Source: an uncultured Blautia sp. (lineage in GTDB: Bacteria; Bacillota; Clostridia; Lachnospirales; Lachnospiraceae). From it: a DNA stretch of 64,000 nucleotides. Below the pieces are notes generated by a model. That model did no database searches. It was not told where the DNA came from and was given only the letters and a program-made list of their open reading frames with translations. Positions 43,113 to 52,968 of this stretch are shown here, piece by piece. The number at the start of each line of letters is the position of its first letter. The stretch's first letter is position 1. A program made the position numbers and the translations under genes. The stretch lies in contig NZ_CAKRXI010000011.1 in assembly GCF_934424005.1 (NCBI RefSeq), positions 11,857 through 75,856 of the forward strand, in the 5' to 3' direction.

Positions 43113-43165
43113 AAGGTCCGGAGTTCAGTCTCATAAATTGAGAGACTGGGTTCAGGACTTTTTTA
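43113..43165 (+). terminator. Terminator of the rhamnoside operon
   Basis: Long imperfect stem GTCC-GGAGTTCAGTCTC with GAGACTGGGTTCA-GGAC, then TTTTTT. Confidence 0.8.
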
Positions 43166-43166
43166 T

Positions 43167-43200
43167 GTAATAGGAAATTACTTCGTAATGTTCCTATTAC
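43167..43200. repeat. Short palindrome GTAATAGGAA...TTCCTATTAC
   Basis: A 34-base hairpin directly after the terminator, followed by a second small stem (CACA...TGTG around AACGCTCCGCGTATG). No gene; REP-like. Confidence 0.5.
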
Positions 43201-43266
43201 ACAAAAACGCTCCGCGTATGTGTGATTTTCCAAAAAGAGAATATAAAAGTTTGATAAAAAAGCAAC

Positions 43267-43295
43267 TTGTCTGAAAAAAATGAAACTGGTATAGT
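43267..43295 (+). promoter_or_regulatory. Promoter of the arabinose-locus YesN/YesM pair
   Basis: TTGTCT, 17-base spacer, TATAGT. The -35 box lies in AGCAACTTGT; CAACTTGT followed by an A-rich stretch recurs at 46433 upstream of the binding-protein gene, a possible regulator site. Confidence 0.55.
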
Positions 43296-43343
43296 ATATA
43301 GCGAATACTTTACACGATGTTATGAGGCAAATGGGGTGGAGAG

Positions 43344-44993
43344 ATGTTAAAGATTTTTCTGGCAGAAGATGAGGTTGTAGTCCGTGAGACAATCAAACGA
43401 ATGATCCCGTGGGAGGAACTTGGCTTTGAGCTGGTAGGAGAAGCTGCAGATGGTGAGATGGCATTGCCGTTGTTGATCAGACAGCAGCCGGACCTTTTGA
43501 TCACGGATATCAAGATGCCATTTATGGATGGTCTAACGCTGGCACGTCTGGCCAAAAAGGAAATACCGGGGCTGAAGGTTGTGATCTTAAGTGGATATGA
43601 TGACTTTAATTATGCAAAACAGGCGATAGGAATTGGGGTGGAGGATTATCTCCTGAAACCGATCACAAAGAATGCTTTGATTGAACGGCTTTCAGAAATC
43701 CGCAGCCGCTATGAACATGAAAAAACACAGAAAGAATATTACGAAAAATTCCAGAGAGAGATGCAGGCTTATGAGAAGAACAGCAGCCGCGATTTTTTTG
43801 AGGCATTGGTCGGCGGTTCCATGGATATGATGGAGGTCTATAAAAGAGCAGAAAAGCTTGGTCTGGATATTGTTGCAGAGGCTTACAATGTTCTGATCTT
43901 TACGATGAACTGTGATGAGGATTTTTCCGGACAGAGAGATGAATATTCTTCGTGGGAAGCAGAGTCACTGGAACTTCTGGAAAACTTTTTTGCCGGTCAT
44001 TCATCGGCCATGCTGTTTCGAAGTAATATTTTCTCCTATGGTGTACTTCTTAAGGGACAGAGAGAAACTATTGAAGAAAATACAAGAGAGTGTGTGGATG
44101 AGATCCGTAAGATTCTGAGCAGGCAGGATGGAAGAAGGGAATGGTTCCTTGCAGTTGGTCAGTCTGTGGAGCGTCTGAGTCAGATACAAAAGAGCTATCA
44201 TACGGCATCAAGAGCCTTTTCGCAGAGATATCTGTATGATGAAAATATTCTTTACTATGATGAGATGGAAACTATGGAGCATCCTGGTGGACAGGCGGAG
44301 ACTGAAGATAATGCCTATCTGCAGAAAGTGGATGTGAATGCCCTGAATCCGGCAATCCTTCAGAAATTTTTGAGCAATGGTCTTCAGGAAGAGACAGAAA
44401 ACTTTGTAAAAGACTATTTTTATGCAATCGGTCAGGAGCCGATGGAATCACTGGTATTTCGAAATTATGTTATTCTGAATGTTCGGTTTTCTGTTATTTC
44501 ATTCATTAAAGGGCTGGGATGTGATACGAATGAAATGGAATCTGCAGATACAGAAGAAGTACTTGCAGAGAGTGGAAAGAATATGGAAAGTGCAATTGCT
44601 TATGCGAAAAAAATGATCTCACAGGCAATCGAGATCCGTGACCAGAATTCCGGAAACAAAAACCGCAGTATTTTAAAAACCGCGGTGGACTTTATTGACA
44701 GCCATTATATGGATGAAGAGATTTCACTAAATACGGTTGCCAATGTTGCAAATGTCAGCTCTAATCATTTCAGCGCTCTGTTCAGCCAGAATATGGGACA
44801 GACATTTATTGAGTATCTGACTTCCTTACGCATGAATAAGGCGAAAGAACTTCTGCGTTGCACGGGTATGCGTTCCAGTGAGATCGCAGGAGAAATCGGA
44901 TATAAAGATGCACATTATTTCAGCTATCTTTTTAAGAAAACACAGGGTATGACTCCGAGTGATTACCGTAAGGCACGGGAGGAAAAAGCATGA
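43344..44993 (+). CDS. YesN-type response regulator, AraC output
   Basis: 549 residues. Receiver (~1-125): acidic pair in LAEDEVV, phospho-Asp in LLITDIKMPFMDG (~55), Lys in YLLKPITKNAL. Long middle region, then an AraC domain (~445-545; VANVANVSSNHFSALFSQNM, EIAGEIGYKDAHYFSYLFKK). Its stop overlaps the kinase start. It precedes the arabinose transporter genes, so the pair probably induces them in response to an extracellular pentose. Confidence 0.93.
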   Translation: MLKIFLAEDEVVVRETIKRMIPWEELGFELVGEAADGEMALPLLIRQQPDLLITDIKMPFMDGLTLARLAKKEIPGLKVVILSGYDDFNYAKQAIGIGVEDYLLKPITKNALIERLSEIRSRYEHEKTQKEYYEKFQREMQAYEKNSSRDFFEALVGGSMDMMEVYKRAEKLGLDIVAEAYNVLIFTMNCDEDFSGQRDEYSSWEAESLELLENFFAGHSSAMLFRSNIFSYGVLLKGQRETIEENTRECVDEIRKILSRQDGRREWFLAVGQSVERLSQIQKSYHTASRAFSQRYLYDENILYYDEMETMEHPGGQAETEDNAYLQKVDVNALNPAILQKFLSNGLQEETENFVKDYFYAIGQEPMESLVFRNYVILNVRFSVISFIKGLGCDTNEMESADTEEVLAESGKNMESAIAYAKKMISQAIEIRDQNSGNKNRSILKTAVDFIDSHYMDEEISLNTVANVANVSSNHFSALFSQNMGQTFIEYLTSLRMNKAKELLRCTGMRSSEIAGEIGYKDAHYFSYLFKKTQGMTPSDYRKAREEKA

Positions 44994-46426
44994 GAGGAGT
45001 ACCTCAGAAAAGAAAAAAGCAGATGGGACTTGAGAAACGTATGAACAGACTTCTGTTCAGTACGATGATTCCGATGGCCTGCCTGCTGGTTATTTTGCTT
45101 CTGATCTTCTGGCAGTATGCCGGACAGTATAACAAGCTGTCAGAGAATCTGGCGGTCAGCAGTAAATTCAACCTGAGCTTCAAGGATGAACTGGATCTGG
45201 AAATGTATTATCTGGCAATCGGATCAAAAGAAGCCAGTGAACTGGATGACGTTGTGGGACAGGTAGAGGATGCACAGGAGATTATGGAAAAACTGCGTAA
45301 AAATACATACCATGCCAGTGGCGTCAAATGTCTGAACAGTCTGGATGCGTATCTGGATAATCTGAAAAAGAGAATGCTCCAGCTGATGGAGATCAAGGAA
45401 TATGATAAACGAATGGAATTTATGGACAGTAACATTCGTATTATCACAGGCCTGATCATGCAGGAGATGCAGAATTATATTTATAATGAATCTATGTATC
45501 TTGTGAAGGTCGAGACGAATCTTACCCACAGAGTTAAGATCCTGATATCGGGAATGGCAGTATTATTACTTGCAACGCTGGGAATTCTGATGCGAAGATC
45601 GTTCCGTCTGACTGGTGGGATCATCCAACCGGTAACCGAGATGCGAGATAAGGTGAAGAAAGTAGGAAAGGGAAATTTCGATGTTCTTCCGGTGTCTGCG
45701 GAGATTATAGAGATTGAGGAACTGGATCAGGGAATCAACAAAATGGCACACCGGATCAGCGGACTTCTGGAGAATGTCCGGCAGGAAAAGGAAATGCAGC
45801 ATCTGACAGAACTGCAGCTGATTCAGGCACAGGTGAATCCGCATTTCTTATATAATACGCTGGATACGATCGTCTGGCTGATCGAAGGCGGTATGACGGA
45901 AGATGCGGTGGAGATGATTTCCAGTCTTTCTATTTTCTTCCGTACATCGCTTTCCAAGGGGAATGATATCATTCCTCTTTCAGAAGAGAAACGGCATACG
46001 TTGAGTTATCTGGAGATTCAGCAGTTCCGCTACAGAGATATCCTGGAATTTGAATTATCCATTCCACAGGATCTTGATGGGGTACAGGTGCCGAAACTTT
46101 CCATTCAGCCGCTGGCAGAGAATGCGCTTTATCATGGAATCAAGAACCGGCGTGGCAAAGGCAAGATTACGATCACCGGAAGGGAAGAAGAGGATGCGAT
46201 CATTCTTACGGTCAGTGACAATGGACAGGGAATGACACCGGAGCGTCTTCATGAGGTACAGGAGGCAATACGTACAGGAGAGAGAGCCGGATTTGGGCTT
46301 GCGGCAGTTGCGGAACGTATTGCTTTGTACTACGGACCGGGCTACGGAATGACGATTTCTTCTAAAGAAGGAGAAGGTACAACGGTGGAATTACGGCTTG
46401 GGAAAAATATTCAACCGAAATCGTAA
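44990..46426 (+). CDS. YesM-type sensor histidine kinase
   Basis: 478 residues. Helix ~21-43, a ~140-residue helical extracellular sensor without an obvious Cache fold, second helix ~182-202, HAMP (~205-255), phospho-His in QVNPHFLYNTLDTIVWL, HATPase domain (AENALYHGIKNRRGKG, DNGQGMTPERL, GFGLAAVAERIALYYG). Overlaps the response regulator gene by ATGA. The sensor being small and helical may mean it senses through the binding protein and not sugar directly (inference). Confidence 0.92.
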   Translation: MRGVPQKRKKQMGLEKRMNRLLFSTMIPMACLLVILLLIFWQYAGQYNKLSENLAVSSKFNLSFKDELDLEMYYLAIGSKEASELDDVVGQVEDAQEIMEKLRKNTYHASGVKCLNSLDAYLDNLKKRMLQLMEIKEYDKRMEFMDSNIRIITGLIMQEMQNYIYNESMYLVKVETNLTHRVKILISGMAVLLLATLGILMRRSFRLTGGIIQPVTEMRDKVKKVGKGNFDVLPVSAEIIEIEELDQGINKMAHRISGLLENVRQEKEMQHLTELQLIQAQVNPHFLYNTLDTIVWLIEGGMTEDAVEMISSLSIFFRTSLSKGNDIIPLSEEKRHTLSYLEIQQFRYRDILEFELSIPQDLDGVQVPKLSIQPLAENALYHGIKNRRGKGKITITGREEEDAIILTVSDNGQGMTPERLHEVQEAIRTGERAGFGLAAVAERIALYYGPGYGMTISSKEGEGTTVELRLGKNIQPKS

Positions 46427-46518
46427 AAAATCCAACTTGTTAAAAATGAGACAGAAAGATAGATAAAAGACTAAACTTTTTTCCGAAAATAATCCATGGA
46501 GTTTTCGTAACAAATTGC

Positions 46519-46524
46519 TATAAT
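46519..46524 (+). promoter_or_regulatory. -10 box upstream of the arabinose binding-protein gene
   Basis: TATAAT without a recognisable -35 box, 48 bases before the gene: consistent with an activator-dependent promoter. CAACTTGT at 46433 lies about 80 bases upstream. Confidence 0.45.
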
Positions 46525-46572
46525 AAAACCATCTTAAAAAACACGAAACAAATGTAAAGGGAGGATTACAAA

Positions 46573-47610
46573 ATGAAGAAAAAAATGGTGACCGCACTCT
46601 TAGCAGTATCTATGTTGGCAGGACTTTCCGCAGTGAATGTTATGGCAGCGGACGACGACACAATTACAGTTGGTTTCTCACAGGTAGGTGCAGAATCTGA
46701 CTGGCGTACTGCAAACACAGAATCCATGAAATCTACTTTCTCAGAGGATAACGGATATGAACTGATCTTTGACGATGCTCAGCAGAAACAGGAAAATCAG
46801 CTGACAGCAATCCGTAACTTCATCCAGCAGGAAGTTGACTATATCGTACTCGCACCTGTAACTGAGACAGGTTGGGATACAGTACTTCAGGAAGCAAAAG
46901 ATGCAGGAATCCCGGTTATCATCGTTGACCGTATGGTAGATGTATCTGACGACAGCCTCTACACTGCATGGGTAGGATCCAACTTCAAACTTGAAGGCCA
47001 GAAAGCTATGGCATGGCTGGATGCATATCTCGAAGCAAAAGGCCGTGGCGATGAAGAAATCAACCTTGTTGATATTCAGGGAACCATCGGAGCATCTGCT
47101 CAGATCGGACGTACAGAAGGATTTGATGAAGCTGTAGAAGCTCATGACAACTGGACAACACTTGCTCAGCAGTCCGGTGAATTTACACAGGCTAAAGGAC
47201 AGGAAGTTATGGAATCTATCCTGAAACAGAGCGGTGATGATATCGACGTTGTATACTGCGAGAATGATAACGAAGCATTTGGTGCAATCGATGCGATCAA
47301 AGCAGCAGGATATGAAGTTGGCGGCGAAGAAGGCCAGATTCTTGTAATGTCCTTCGATACAACAAACGCAGGTCTTACACAGACACTTTCCGGCGAAATT
47401 ACATGTGATACAGAGTGTAACCCACTTCACGGACCACGTGTAGAAGAGATCATCCAGAAACTGGAAGCCGGCGAAGATGTTGACAAACAGGCATATGTAG
47501 AGGAAGTTGCATTCGCAGCTGACGATACTGTAACAAAAGTTACAATTGACGGAACAGATTATGACATCACACCGATCACTCAGGAAATCATCGACGGACG
47601 TGCATACTAA
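46573..47610 (+). CDS. YtfQ-like sugar ABC substrate-binding protein
   Basis: 345 residues, periplasmic-binding type I (ribose/galactose) family, closest in pattern to YtfQ (galactofuranose). Signal peptide ~1-25 ending VMA/ADDD with no lipobox. Family segments: VGFSQVGAESDWRTANTESM, IVLAPVTETGWDTVL, VYCENDNEAFGAIDAIKAAG. Ribosome site GGGAGGA. Followed by ATPase, two permeases and araA/kinase/araD, so L-arabinose (perhaps furanose form) or an arabino-oligosaccharide is the likely ligand. Confidence 0.92.
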   Translation: MKKKMVTALLAVSMLAGLSAVNVMAADDDTITVGFSQVGAESDWRTANTESMKSTFSEDNGYELIFDDAQQKQENQLTAIRNFIQQEVDYIVLAPVTETGWDTVLQEAKDAGIPVIIVDRMVDVSDDSLYTAWVGSNFKLEGQKAMAWLDAYLEAKGRGDEEINLVDIQGTIGASAQIGRTEGFDEAVEAHDNWTTLAQQSGEFTQAKGQEVMESILKQSGDDIDVVYCENDNEAFGAIDAIKAAGYEVGGEEGQILVMSFDTTNAGLTQTLSGEITCDTECNPLHGPRVEEIIQKLEAGEDVDKQAYVEEVAFAADDTVTKVTIDGTDYDITPITQEIIDGRAY

Positions 47611-47646
47611 TCTTAGATAACCTGAATTTGCAAACTGAATGCAATT

Positions 47647-47673
47647 GTTACTGTGAACGGAGTAAACAGTAAC
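47647..47673. repeat. Palindrome GTTACTGT...ACAGTAAC
   Basis: 8-base arms around GAACGGAGTAA; nearly the same sequence forms the right end of the element at 19798-19940 (19914-19940). A dispersed REP-like unit. Confidence 0.5.
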
Positions 47674-47693
47674 GATTTATAAGTAATGAGCCC

Positions 47694-47745
47694 GGGGCGT
47701 GGAACAGGATCCAGATGAGAGGATTTTATGGGCCACGCCCCTTTT
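47694..47745 (+). terminator. Hairpin between binding-protein and ATPase genes
   Basis: GGGGCGTGG/CCACGCCCC then TTTT. Probably a partial terminator giving excess binding-protein mRNA. Confidence 0.7.
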
Positions 47746-47807
47746 GCGCTCAAAAACAGGGAAAATAAAGGAAAAAATGGAATAAAACAGGGAATGGAGG
47801 AAAGAAA

Positions 47808-49337
47808 ATGGAACAAAACATTGTTTTGGAAATGTGTGATATAAGTAAAAATTTCACCGGTGTCCGTGCCCTTTCCCATGTGGATTTTACACTTCGCAAA
47901 GGTGAGATCCATGCACTGATGGGAGAAAACGGAGCCGGAAAATCAACACTGATCAAAGTTCTGACCGGTGTACATGAATTCGAAAGCGGTTCCATTCATA
48001 TGAATGGTGAAAATAAAGACATTATCAATCATTCTCCGCAGGAGGCACAGGCAAATGGGATCAGTACGGTTTATCAGGAAGTAAACCTCTGTCCGAACCT
48101 GACTGTTGCGGAAAACCTGTTTATTGGCCGTGAGCCGCGAAACAAGGTTGGAATGATCAACTGGAAAGAAATGAATGCACGTTCTGCAAAGCTTCTGGAA
48201 AGCCTGAACATTAATGTTCCGCCGACACAGATGCTGGATGAATGTTCTGTAGCGATCCAGCAGATGATCGCGATCGCACGTGCTGTGGATATGAAATGTA
48301 AGGTTCTGATCCTGGATGAGCCGACTTCCTCTCTGGATGATGAAGAAGTTGAGAAACTGTTTGTTCTGATGCGCAGACTTCGTGAGGAAGGTGTTGGAAT
48401 TATCTTCGTAACACATTTCCTGGAGCAGGTATATGCAGTGTGTGACCGGATCACGGTTCTTCGAAATGGTGAGCTGGTTGGGGAATATGAAGTAAAAGAT
48501 CTTCCGCGAGTGATGCTGGTTGCCAAGATGATGGGTAAGGATTTTGATGATCTTGCAGACATCAAAGGCGATCATAAAGATAAAAAAGTATTCTCCGAAA
48601 CTCCGGTCATTGAGGCTGAGGGTATTGGACATAGGGGAACGATCCGGCCATTTGATCTTAAGATCAATAAAGGAGAGGTTATCGGTCTTACCGGTCTTCT
48701 GGGATCTGGACGTTCTGAACTGGTACGTTCCATTTACGGAGCTGACAAAGCTGACAGTGGTACATTGAAGGTAAATGGAAAAGAAGTAAAGATCAACAGT
48801 CCTCTGGATGCCATGAAGCTTGGTATGGCATATCTTCCGGAAGATCGTAAGGCAGAAGGTATCATTGCTGATCTTTCCGTAAGAGAAAACATTATCATTG
48901 CAATGCAGGCAAAGAAAGGTATGTTCCATCCGATGAGCCGTAAAGAGATGGAAGAGGCGGCAGATAAATATATTGATATGCTGCAGATCAAGACTGCAAG
49001 CCGTGAAACTCCGATTAAGAGTCTTTCCGGTGGTAACCAGCAGAAGGTTATCCTTGGCCGCTGGCTTCTGACAAATCCGGAATATCTGATTCTGGATGAG
49101 CCGACCAGAGGTATCGATATCGGTACCAAGACGGAGATCCAGAAGATCGTTCTTGATCTTGCAGATCAGGGAATGGCAGTAACCTTTATTTCTTCAGAGG
49201 TTGAAGAGATGCTCCGTACCTGCTCCAGAATGGCAGTCCTTCGTGACGGAGAAAAGGTAGGAGAACTGGAAGAGAGCGAGCTTTCACAGAGCAATATTAT
49301 GAAAGCGATTGCAGGAGGTGACGATAAGAATGAATAA
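47808..49337 (+). CDS. YtfR-like sugar ABC ATP-binding protein
   Basis: 509 residues with two fused ATPase domains, as in RbsA/YtfR. First domain: Walker A GENGAGKST, Walker B VLILDEPTSSLDD; its signature region (CSVAIQQM) is degenerate as usual. Second domain: degenerate Walker A GLLGSGRSEL, signature SLSGGNQQKV, Walker B LILDEPTRGIDIG. Ribosome site GGAGGAAAG. Overlaps the first permease gene. Powers pentose import. Confidence 0.94.
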   Translation: MEQNIVLEMCDISKNFTGVRALSHVDFTLRKGEIHALMGENGAGKSTLIKVLTGVHEFESGSIHMNGENKDIINHSPQEAQANGISTVYQEVNLCPNLTVAENLFIGREPRNKVGMINWKEMNARSAKLLESLNINVPPTQMLDECSVAIQQMIAIARAVDMKCKVLILDEPTSSLDDEEVEKLFVLMRRLREEGVGIIFVTHFLEQVYAVCDRITVLRNGELVGEYEVKDLPRVMLVAKMMGKDFDDLADIKGDHKDKKVFSETPVIEAEGIGHRGTIRPFDLKINKGEVIGLTGLLGSGRSELVRSIYGADKADSGTLKVNGKEVKINSPLDAMKLGMAYLPEDRKAEGIIADLSVRENIIIAMQAKKGMFHPMSRKEMEEAADKYIDMLQIKTASRETPIKSLSGGNQQKVILGRWLLTNPEYLILDEPTRGIDIGTKTEIQKIVLDLADQGMAVTFISSEVEEMLRTCSRMAVLRDGEKVGELEESELSQSNIMKAIAGGDDKNE

Positions 49338-50388
49338 AAGTAAATTAAAAAAGATCACGAGTGCACGACTCTTTCTTCCTATCGTGTGTCTGATCGCGGT
49401 CCTTCTGATCAATGTGATCAAGACTCCGGACTTCTTTAATATTACGATTCGAAATGGTGTCCTTTATGGATATGTTATTGATGTTATCAACCGTGCATCT
49501 GAACTGGTAATCCTTGCAGTTGGTATGACACTTGTTACAGCAGCATCCGGCGGACAGGATATCAGTGTTGGTGCAGTCATGGCGGTAGCGGCAGCTGTAT
49601 GCTGTCAGATCTTATCCGGTGGAGCAGCATCAGTAACTGCATATCAAAATTCTATTATTCTTGCGGTTGTTGCAGCACTTCTTGCTGCAGCGCTCTGCGG
49701 TGCATTTAACGGATTTCTGGTTGCGAAGCTGAATATCCAGCCAATGGTAGCGACTCTGATTCTGTATACTGCAGGACGAGGTATCGCACAGCTTGTTACA
49801 AATGGACAGATTACTTACATCCGTGTTCCATCTTTCCAGATGGCAGGTGGATATATCGGTAAATCTCCGGTTCCGACGCCTGTTCTTTTCGCAATCGTAA
49901 CCGTAGTTATCGTAGCTTTGATTTTGAAAAAGACAGCTCTTGGACTTTATATTGAGAGTGTTGGTATCAATGGTAAAGCAGCACGACTGGTAGGTCTGAA
50001 CTCTACCATGATCAAGTTCCTGACTTACGTGATCTGCGGTGTTCTTGCAGGAATCGCCGGACTGGTGGCATCCAGTCGTATCTACTCAGCAGATGCGAAC
50101 AACATTGGTCTGAACCTTGAGATGGATGCCATCCTGGCAGTTGCACTTGGCGGTAACTTCCTTGGCGGTGGTAAATTCAGCCTGATCGGTTCCGTGATCG
50201 GAGCTTATACGATCCAGGCACTGACAACAACTCTGTATGCAATGAATGTAAAAGCCGATCAGCTTCCTGTTTATAAGGCAATCGTTGTTATCATCATTGT
50301 AACCTTACAGAGTGATGTATTTAAGAAATTCGTTGCAAATCACAGAAGCAAAAAAGTTTCCGTTGCAGCAGAGGGAGGTCAGAAATAA
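49330..50388 (+). CDS. YtfT-like sugar ABC permease
   Basis: 352 residues, about ten helices, BPD_transp_2 family. Features: AVGMTLVTAASGGQDISVGA and AKLNIQPMVATLILYTAGRG. I take the ATG at 49330, 9 bases after AGGAGGTG, overlapping the ATPase end by 8 bases. Forms a heterodimer with the next permease, as in E. coli YtfT/YjfF. Confidence 0.92.
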   Translation: MNKSKLKKITSARLFLPIVCLIAVLLINVIKTPDFFNITIRNGVLYGYVIDVINRASELVILAVGMTLVTAASGGQDISVGAVMAVAAAVCCQILSGGAASVTAYQNSIILAVVAALLAAALCGAFNGFLVAKLNIQPMVATLILYTAGRGIAQLVTNGQITYIRVPSFQMAGGYIGKSPVPTPVLFAIVTVVIVALILKKTALGLYIESVGINGKAARLVGLNSTMIKFLTYVICGVLAGIAGLVASSRIYSADANNIGLNLEMDAILAVALGGNFLGGGKFSLIGSVIGAYTIQALTTTLYAMNVKADQLPVYKAIVVIIIVTLQSDVFKKFVANHRSKKVSVAAEGGQK

Positions 50389-51398
50389 TGAAACAGAAAA
50401 AGAAAATGACAAGTACCGGATTTCTGCTGTTGATCACGATCGTTCTGTTCTTCGTTATGTATGCAGCAGGTATGGTGATCTTTGCAGATAAAGGTTTTGC
50501 CAAACCACAGATGTTTCTGAATCTTTTTGTATCAAATGCAGGTCTTCTCGTTATTTCCTGTGGCCTGACGATCGTTATGATCACCGGTGGTATTGATATC
50601 TCCGTTGGTTCTGTAACAGCACTTGTCTGCATGGTTATGGCAGACCTTATGGAAAACAAAGGCGTGAGTGCATATGTGGCAGTTCTTGCAGCACTTCTGA
50701 TCGGCCTTGCTTTTGGTATCGTACAGGGATTCCTGGTAACTTACATGGGAATCCAGCCATTTATCGTAACACTTGCCGGCATGTTCTTCGGACGTGGTAT
50801 GACAGCAATCATCAGTACAGACATGATCTCCATCAAAAACGAAGTATTCCTGAAATGGGCAAACTACCGTTTCTACATGCCATTTGGTTCTACAAACAAA
50901 AAAGGTAAATTTATCCCGGCATACATTCCGCCGACAGTAGTGATCGCAATTATCGTAGTTCTCATTATTGCAGTGCTTCTGAAATATTTCAAATTCGGCC
51001 GTAAACTGTATGCGATCGGTGGAAACAGACAGAGTGCCCTGATGATGGGTCTTGATGTCAAAAAGACAATGTTCCGTGCCTATGTACTGGATGGCTTTCT
51101 TGCAGGACTTGGCGGATTCCTTTTCTGCCTCAACAGCTGCGCCGGTTTCGTAGAGCAGGCAAAAGGTCTTGAGATGGATGCAATTTCTTCAGCCGTTATC
51201 GGTGGAACACTTCTTTCCGGTGGTGTTGGTACCCCGATCGGTTCCATGTTTGGTGTGCTGATCAAAGGAACGATTTCCAGTCTGATCACTGCACAGGGTA
51301 CCTTATCAAGCTGGTGGGTACGAATTGTGCTTTCTGCACTGCTTTGCTTCTTTATCGTAATTCAGTCTGTACTGGCATCTGCAAAAAAGAAAAAATAG
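50388..51398 (+). CDS. YjfF-like sugar ABC permease
   Basis: 336 residues, same family as the previous gene (SCGLTIVMITGGIDISVGSV, GIQPFIVTLAGMFFGRGM). Start overlaps the previous stop by one base (TAATG) and follows GAGGGAGGTC. Two permeases plus a YtfR-type double ATPase reproduce the YtfQRT-YjfF organisation. Confidence 0.92.
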   Translation: MKQKKKMTSTGFLLLITIVLFFVMYAAGMVIFADKGFAKPQMFLNLFVSNAGLLVISCGLTIVMITGGIDISVGSVTALVCMVMADLMENKGVSAYVAVLAALLIGLAFGIVQGFLVTYMGIQPFIVTLAGMFFGRGMTAIISTDMISIKNEVFLKWANYRFYMPFGSTNKKGKFIPAYIPPTVVIAIIVVLIIAVLLKYFKFGRKLYAIGGNRQSALMMGLDVKKTMFRAYVLDGFLAGLGGFLFCLNSCAGFVEQAKGLEMDAISSAVIGGTLLSGGVGTPIGSMFGVLIKGTISSLITAQGTLSSWWVRIVLSALLCFFIVIQSVLASAKKKK

Positions 51399-51428
51399 TC
51401 AGGGAAAAATATATGGAGGTTTTTTGTT

Positions 51429-52928
51429 ATGGTTACAGGTAAAAATTATAAGTTCTGGTTTTGCACAGGTTCCCAGGATCTCTACGGAGATGAGTGTTTA
51501 AGAAAAGTAGCAGAACATTCCAGAATCATTGTTGAAGAACTGAACAAATCCGGCGTTCTTCCTTTTGAACTGGTGTGGAAACCGACACTGATCACAAATG
51601 AGCTGATCCGTAAAACATTCAATGAAGCAAATGCAGACGAAGAATGTGCCGGTGTCATCACATGGATGCATACTTTCTCACCGGCAAAATCCTGGATCCT
51701 TGGACTGAAGGAATACAGAAAACCATTGTGCCATCTGCATACACAGTTTAACCAGGAAATACCATATGACACAATTGATATGGATTTCATGAATGAAAAC
51801 CAGTCCGCACATGGTGGAAGAGAGTATGGTCATATCGTTACCCGCATGGGAATCGAGAGAAAAGTTATCGTCGGACACTGGGCTGATAAGAAGGTTCAGG
51901 AGAGACTGGCATCCTGGATGCGTACCGCAGTCGGCATCATGGAAAGCAGCCATATCCGTGTCTGCCGTGTTGCGGATAACATGAGAAATGTAGCTGTTAC
52001 AGAAGGTGACAAAGTTGAAGCACAGATCAAATTCGGATGGGAAGTGGATGCTTATCCGGTCAATGAAATATGCGATTATGTGAAGGATGTTTCAAAAGGA
52101 GATATTGATGTTTTAGTCGAAGAATATTATAATAAATATGACATTCTTCTTGAGGGCAGAGACCCGGAAGAATTCAAACGTCATGTAGCAGTACAGGCAG
52201 CAATTGAGATCGGATTTGAGAGATTCCTGGAGGAGAAAAACTACCAGGCAGTGGTTACTCATTTCGGTGATCTTGGTGGTTTACAGCAGCTTCCGGGACT
52301 GGCAATGCAGCGTCTGATGGAGAAGGGATATGGTTTCGGCGCTGAGGGTGACTGGAAGACAGCAGCAATGGTTCGTCTGATGAAGATCATGACTGCAGGG
52401 GTGAAGGATGCGAAGGGAACTTCTTTCATGGAGGATTATACCTATAATCTTGTTCCTGGCAAAGAAGGCATTCTTCAGTCACATATGCTGGAAGTATGCC
52501 CGACGATCGCTGACGGTAAGATTGGCATCAAAGTATGCCCACTTTCCATGGGTGACAGAGAAGATCCGGCAAGACTTGTATTTACATCCAAGACTGGTCC
52601 GGCAATCGCTACTTCTCTGGTAGATCTGGGAGATAGATTCCGTCTGATCATCAATGATGTTGAGTGTAAGAAAGTAGAGAAACCGATGCCGAAACTTCCG
52701 GTAGGGAGCGCGTTCTGGACTCCGCAGCCGGATCTGGCAACAGGAGCAGAGGCATGGATCCTTGCAGGTGGCGCTCATCATACGGCATTTTCCTATGATC
52801 TGACTGCTGAACAGATGGGTGACTGGGCAGCAGCAATGGGAATCGAAGCTGTCTACATTGACAAAGATACAACCATCCGCAATTTTAAGAATGAACTGAG
52901 ATGGAATGAGGTCGCGTTCAGAAAATAA
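51429..52928 (+). CDS. araA: L-arabinose isomerase
   Basis: 499 residues, the usual length. Converts L-arabinose to L-ribulose using Mn2+. Family features: [20 protein letters not shown] at the N-terminus, [13 protein letters not shown], and metal-ligand regions [11 protein letters not shown] (Glu) and [11 protein letters not shown] (His). Ribosome site TGGAGG. It lies 30 bases after the last permease and 40 before the kinase, giving a single transport-catabolism operon. Confidence 0.96.
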   Translation: MVTGKNYKFWFCTGSQDLYGDECLRKVAEHSRIIVEELNKSGVLPFELVWKPTLITNELIRKTFNEANADEECAGVITWMHTFSPAKSWILGLKEYRKPLCHLHTQFNQEIPYDTIDMDFMNENQSAHGGREYGHIVTRMGIERKVIVGHWADKKVQERLASWMRTAVGIMESSHIRVCRVADNMRNVAVTEGDKVEAQIKFGWEVDAYPVNEICDYVKDVSKGDIDVLVEEYYNKYDILLEGRDPEEFKRHVAVQAAIEIGFERFLEEKNYQAVVTHFGDLGGLQQLPGLAMQRLMEKGYGFGAEGDWKTAAMVRLMKIMTAGVKDAKGTSFMEDYTYNLVPGKEGILQSHMLEVCPTIADGKIGIKVCPLSMGDREDPARLVFTSKTGPAIATSLVDLGDRFRLIINDVECKKVEKPMPKLPVGSAFWTPQPDLATGAEAWILAGGAHHTAFSYDLTAEQMGDWAAAMGIEAVYIDKDTTIRNFKNELRWNEVAFRK

Positions 52929-52968
52929 AAGGCGGATGTGGCAAACACAGAAGTCGGGAGGATTTACA

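Noticed and set aside
47943..48929. 328-codon open frame opposite the YtfR-like ATPase
   Set aside because: Antisense shadow; composition unlike a protein family.
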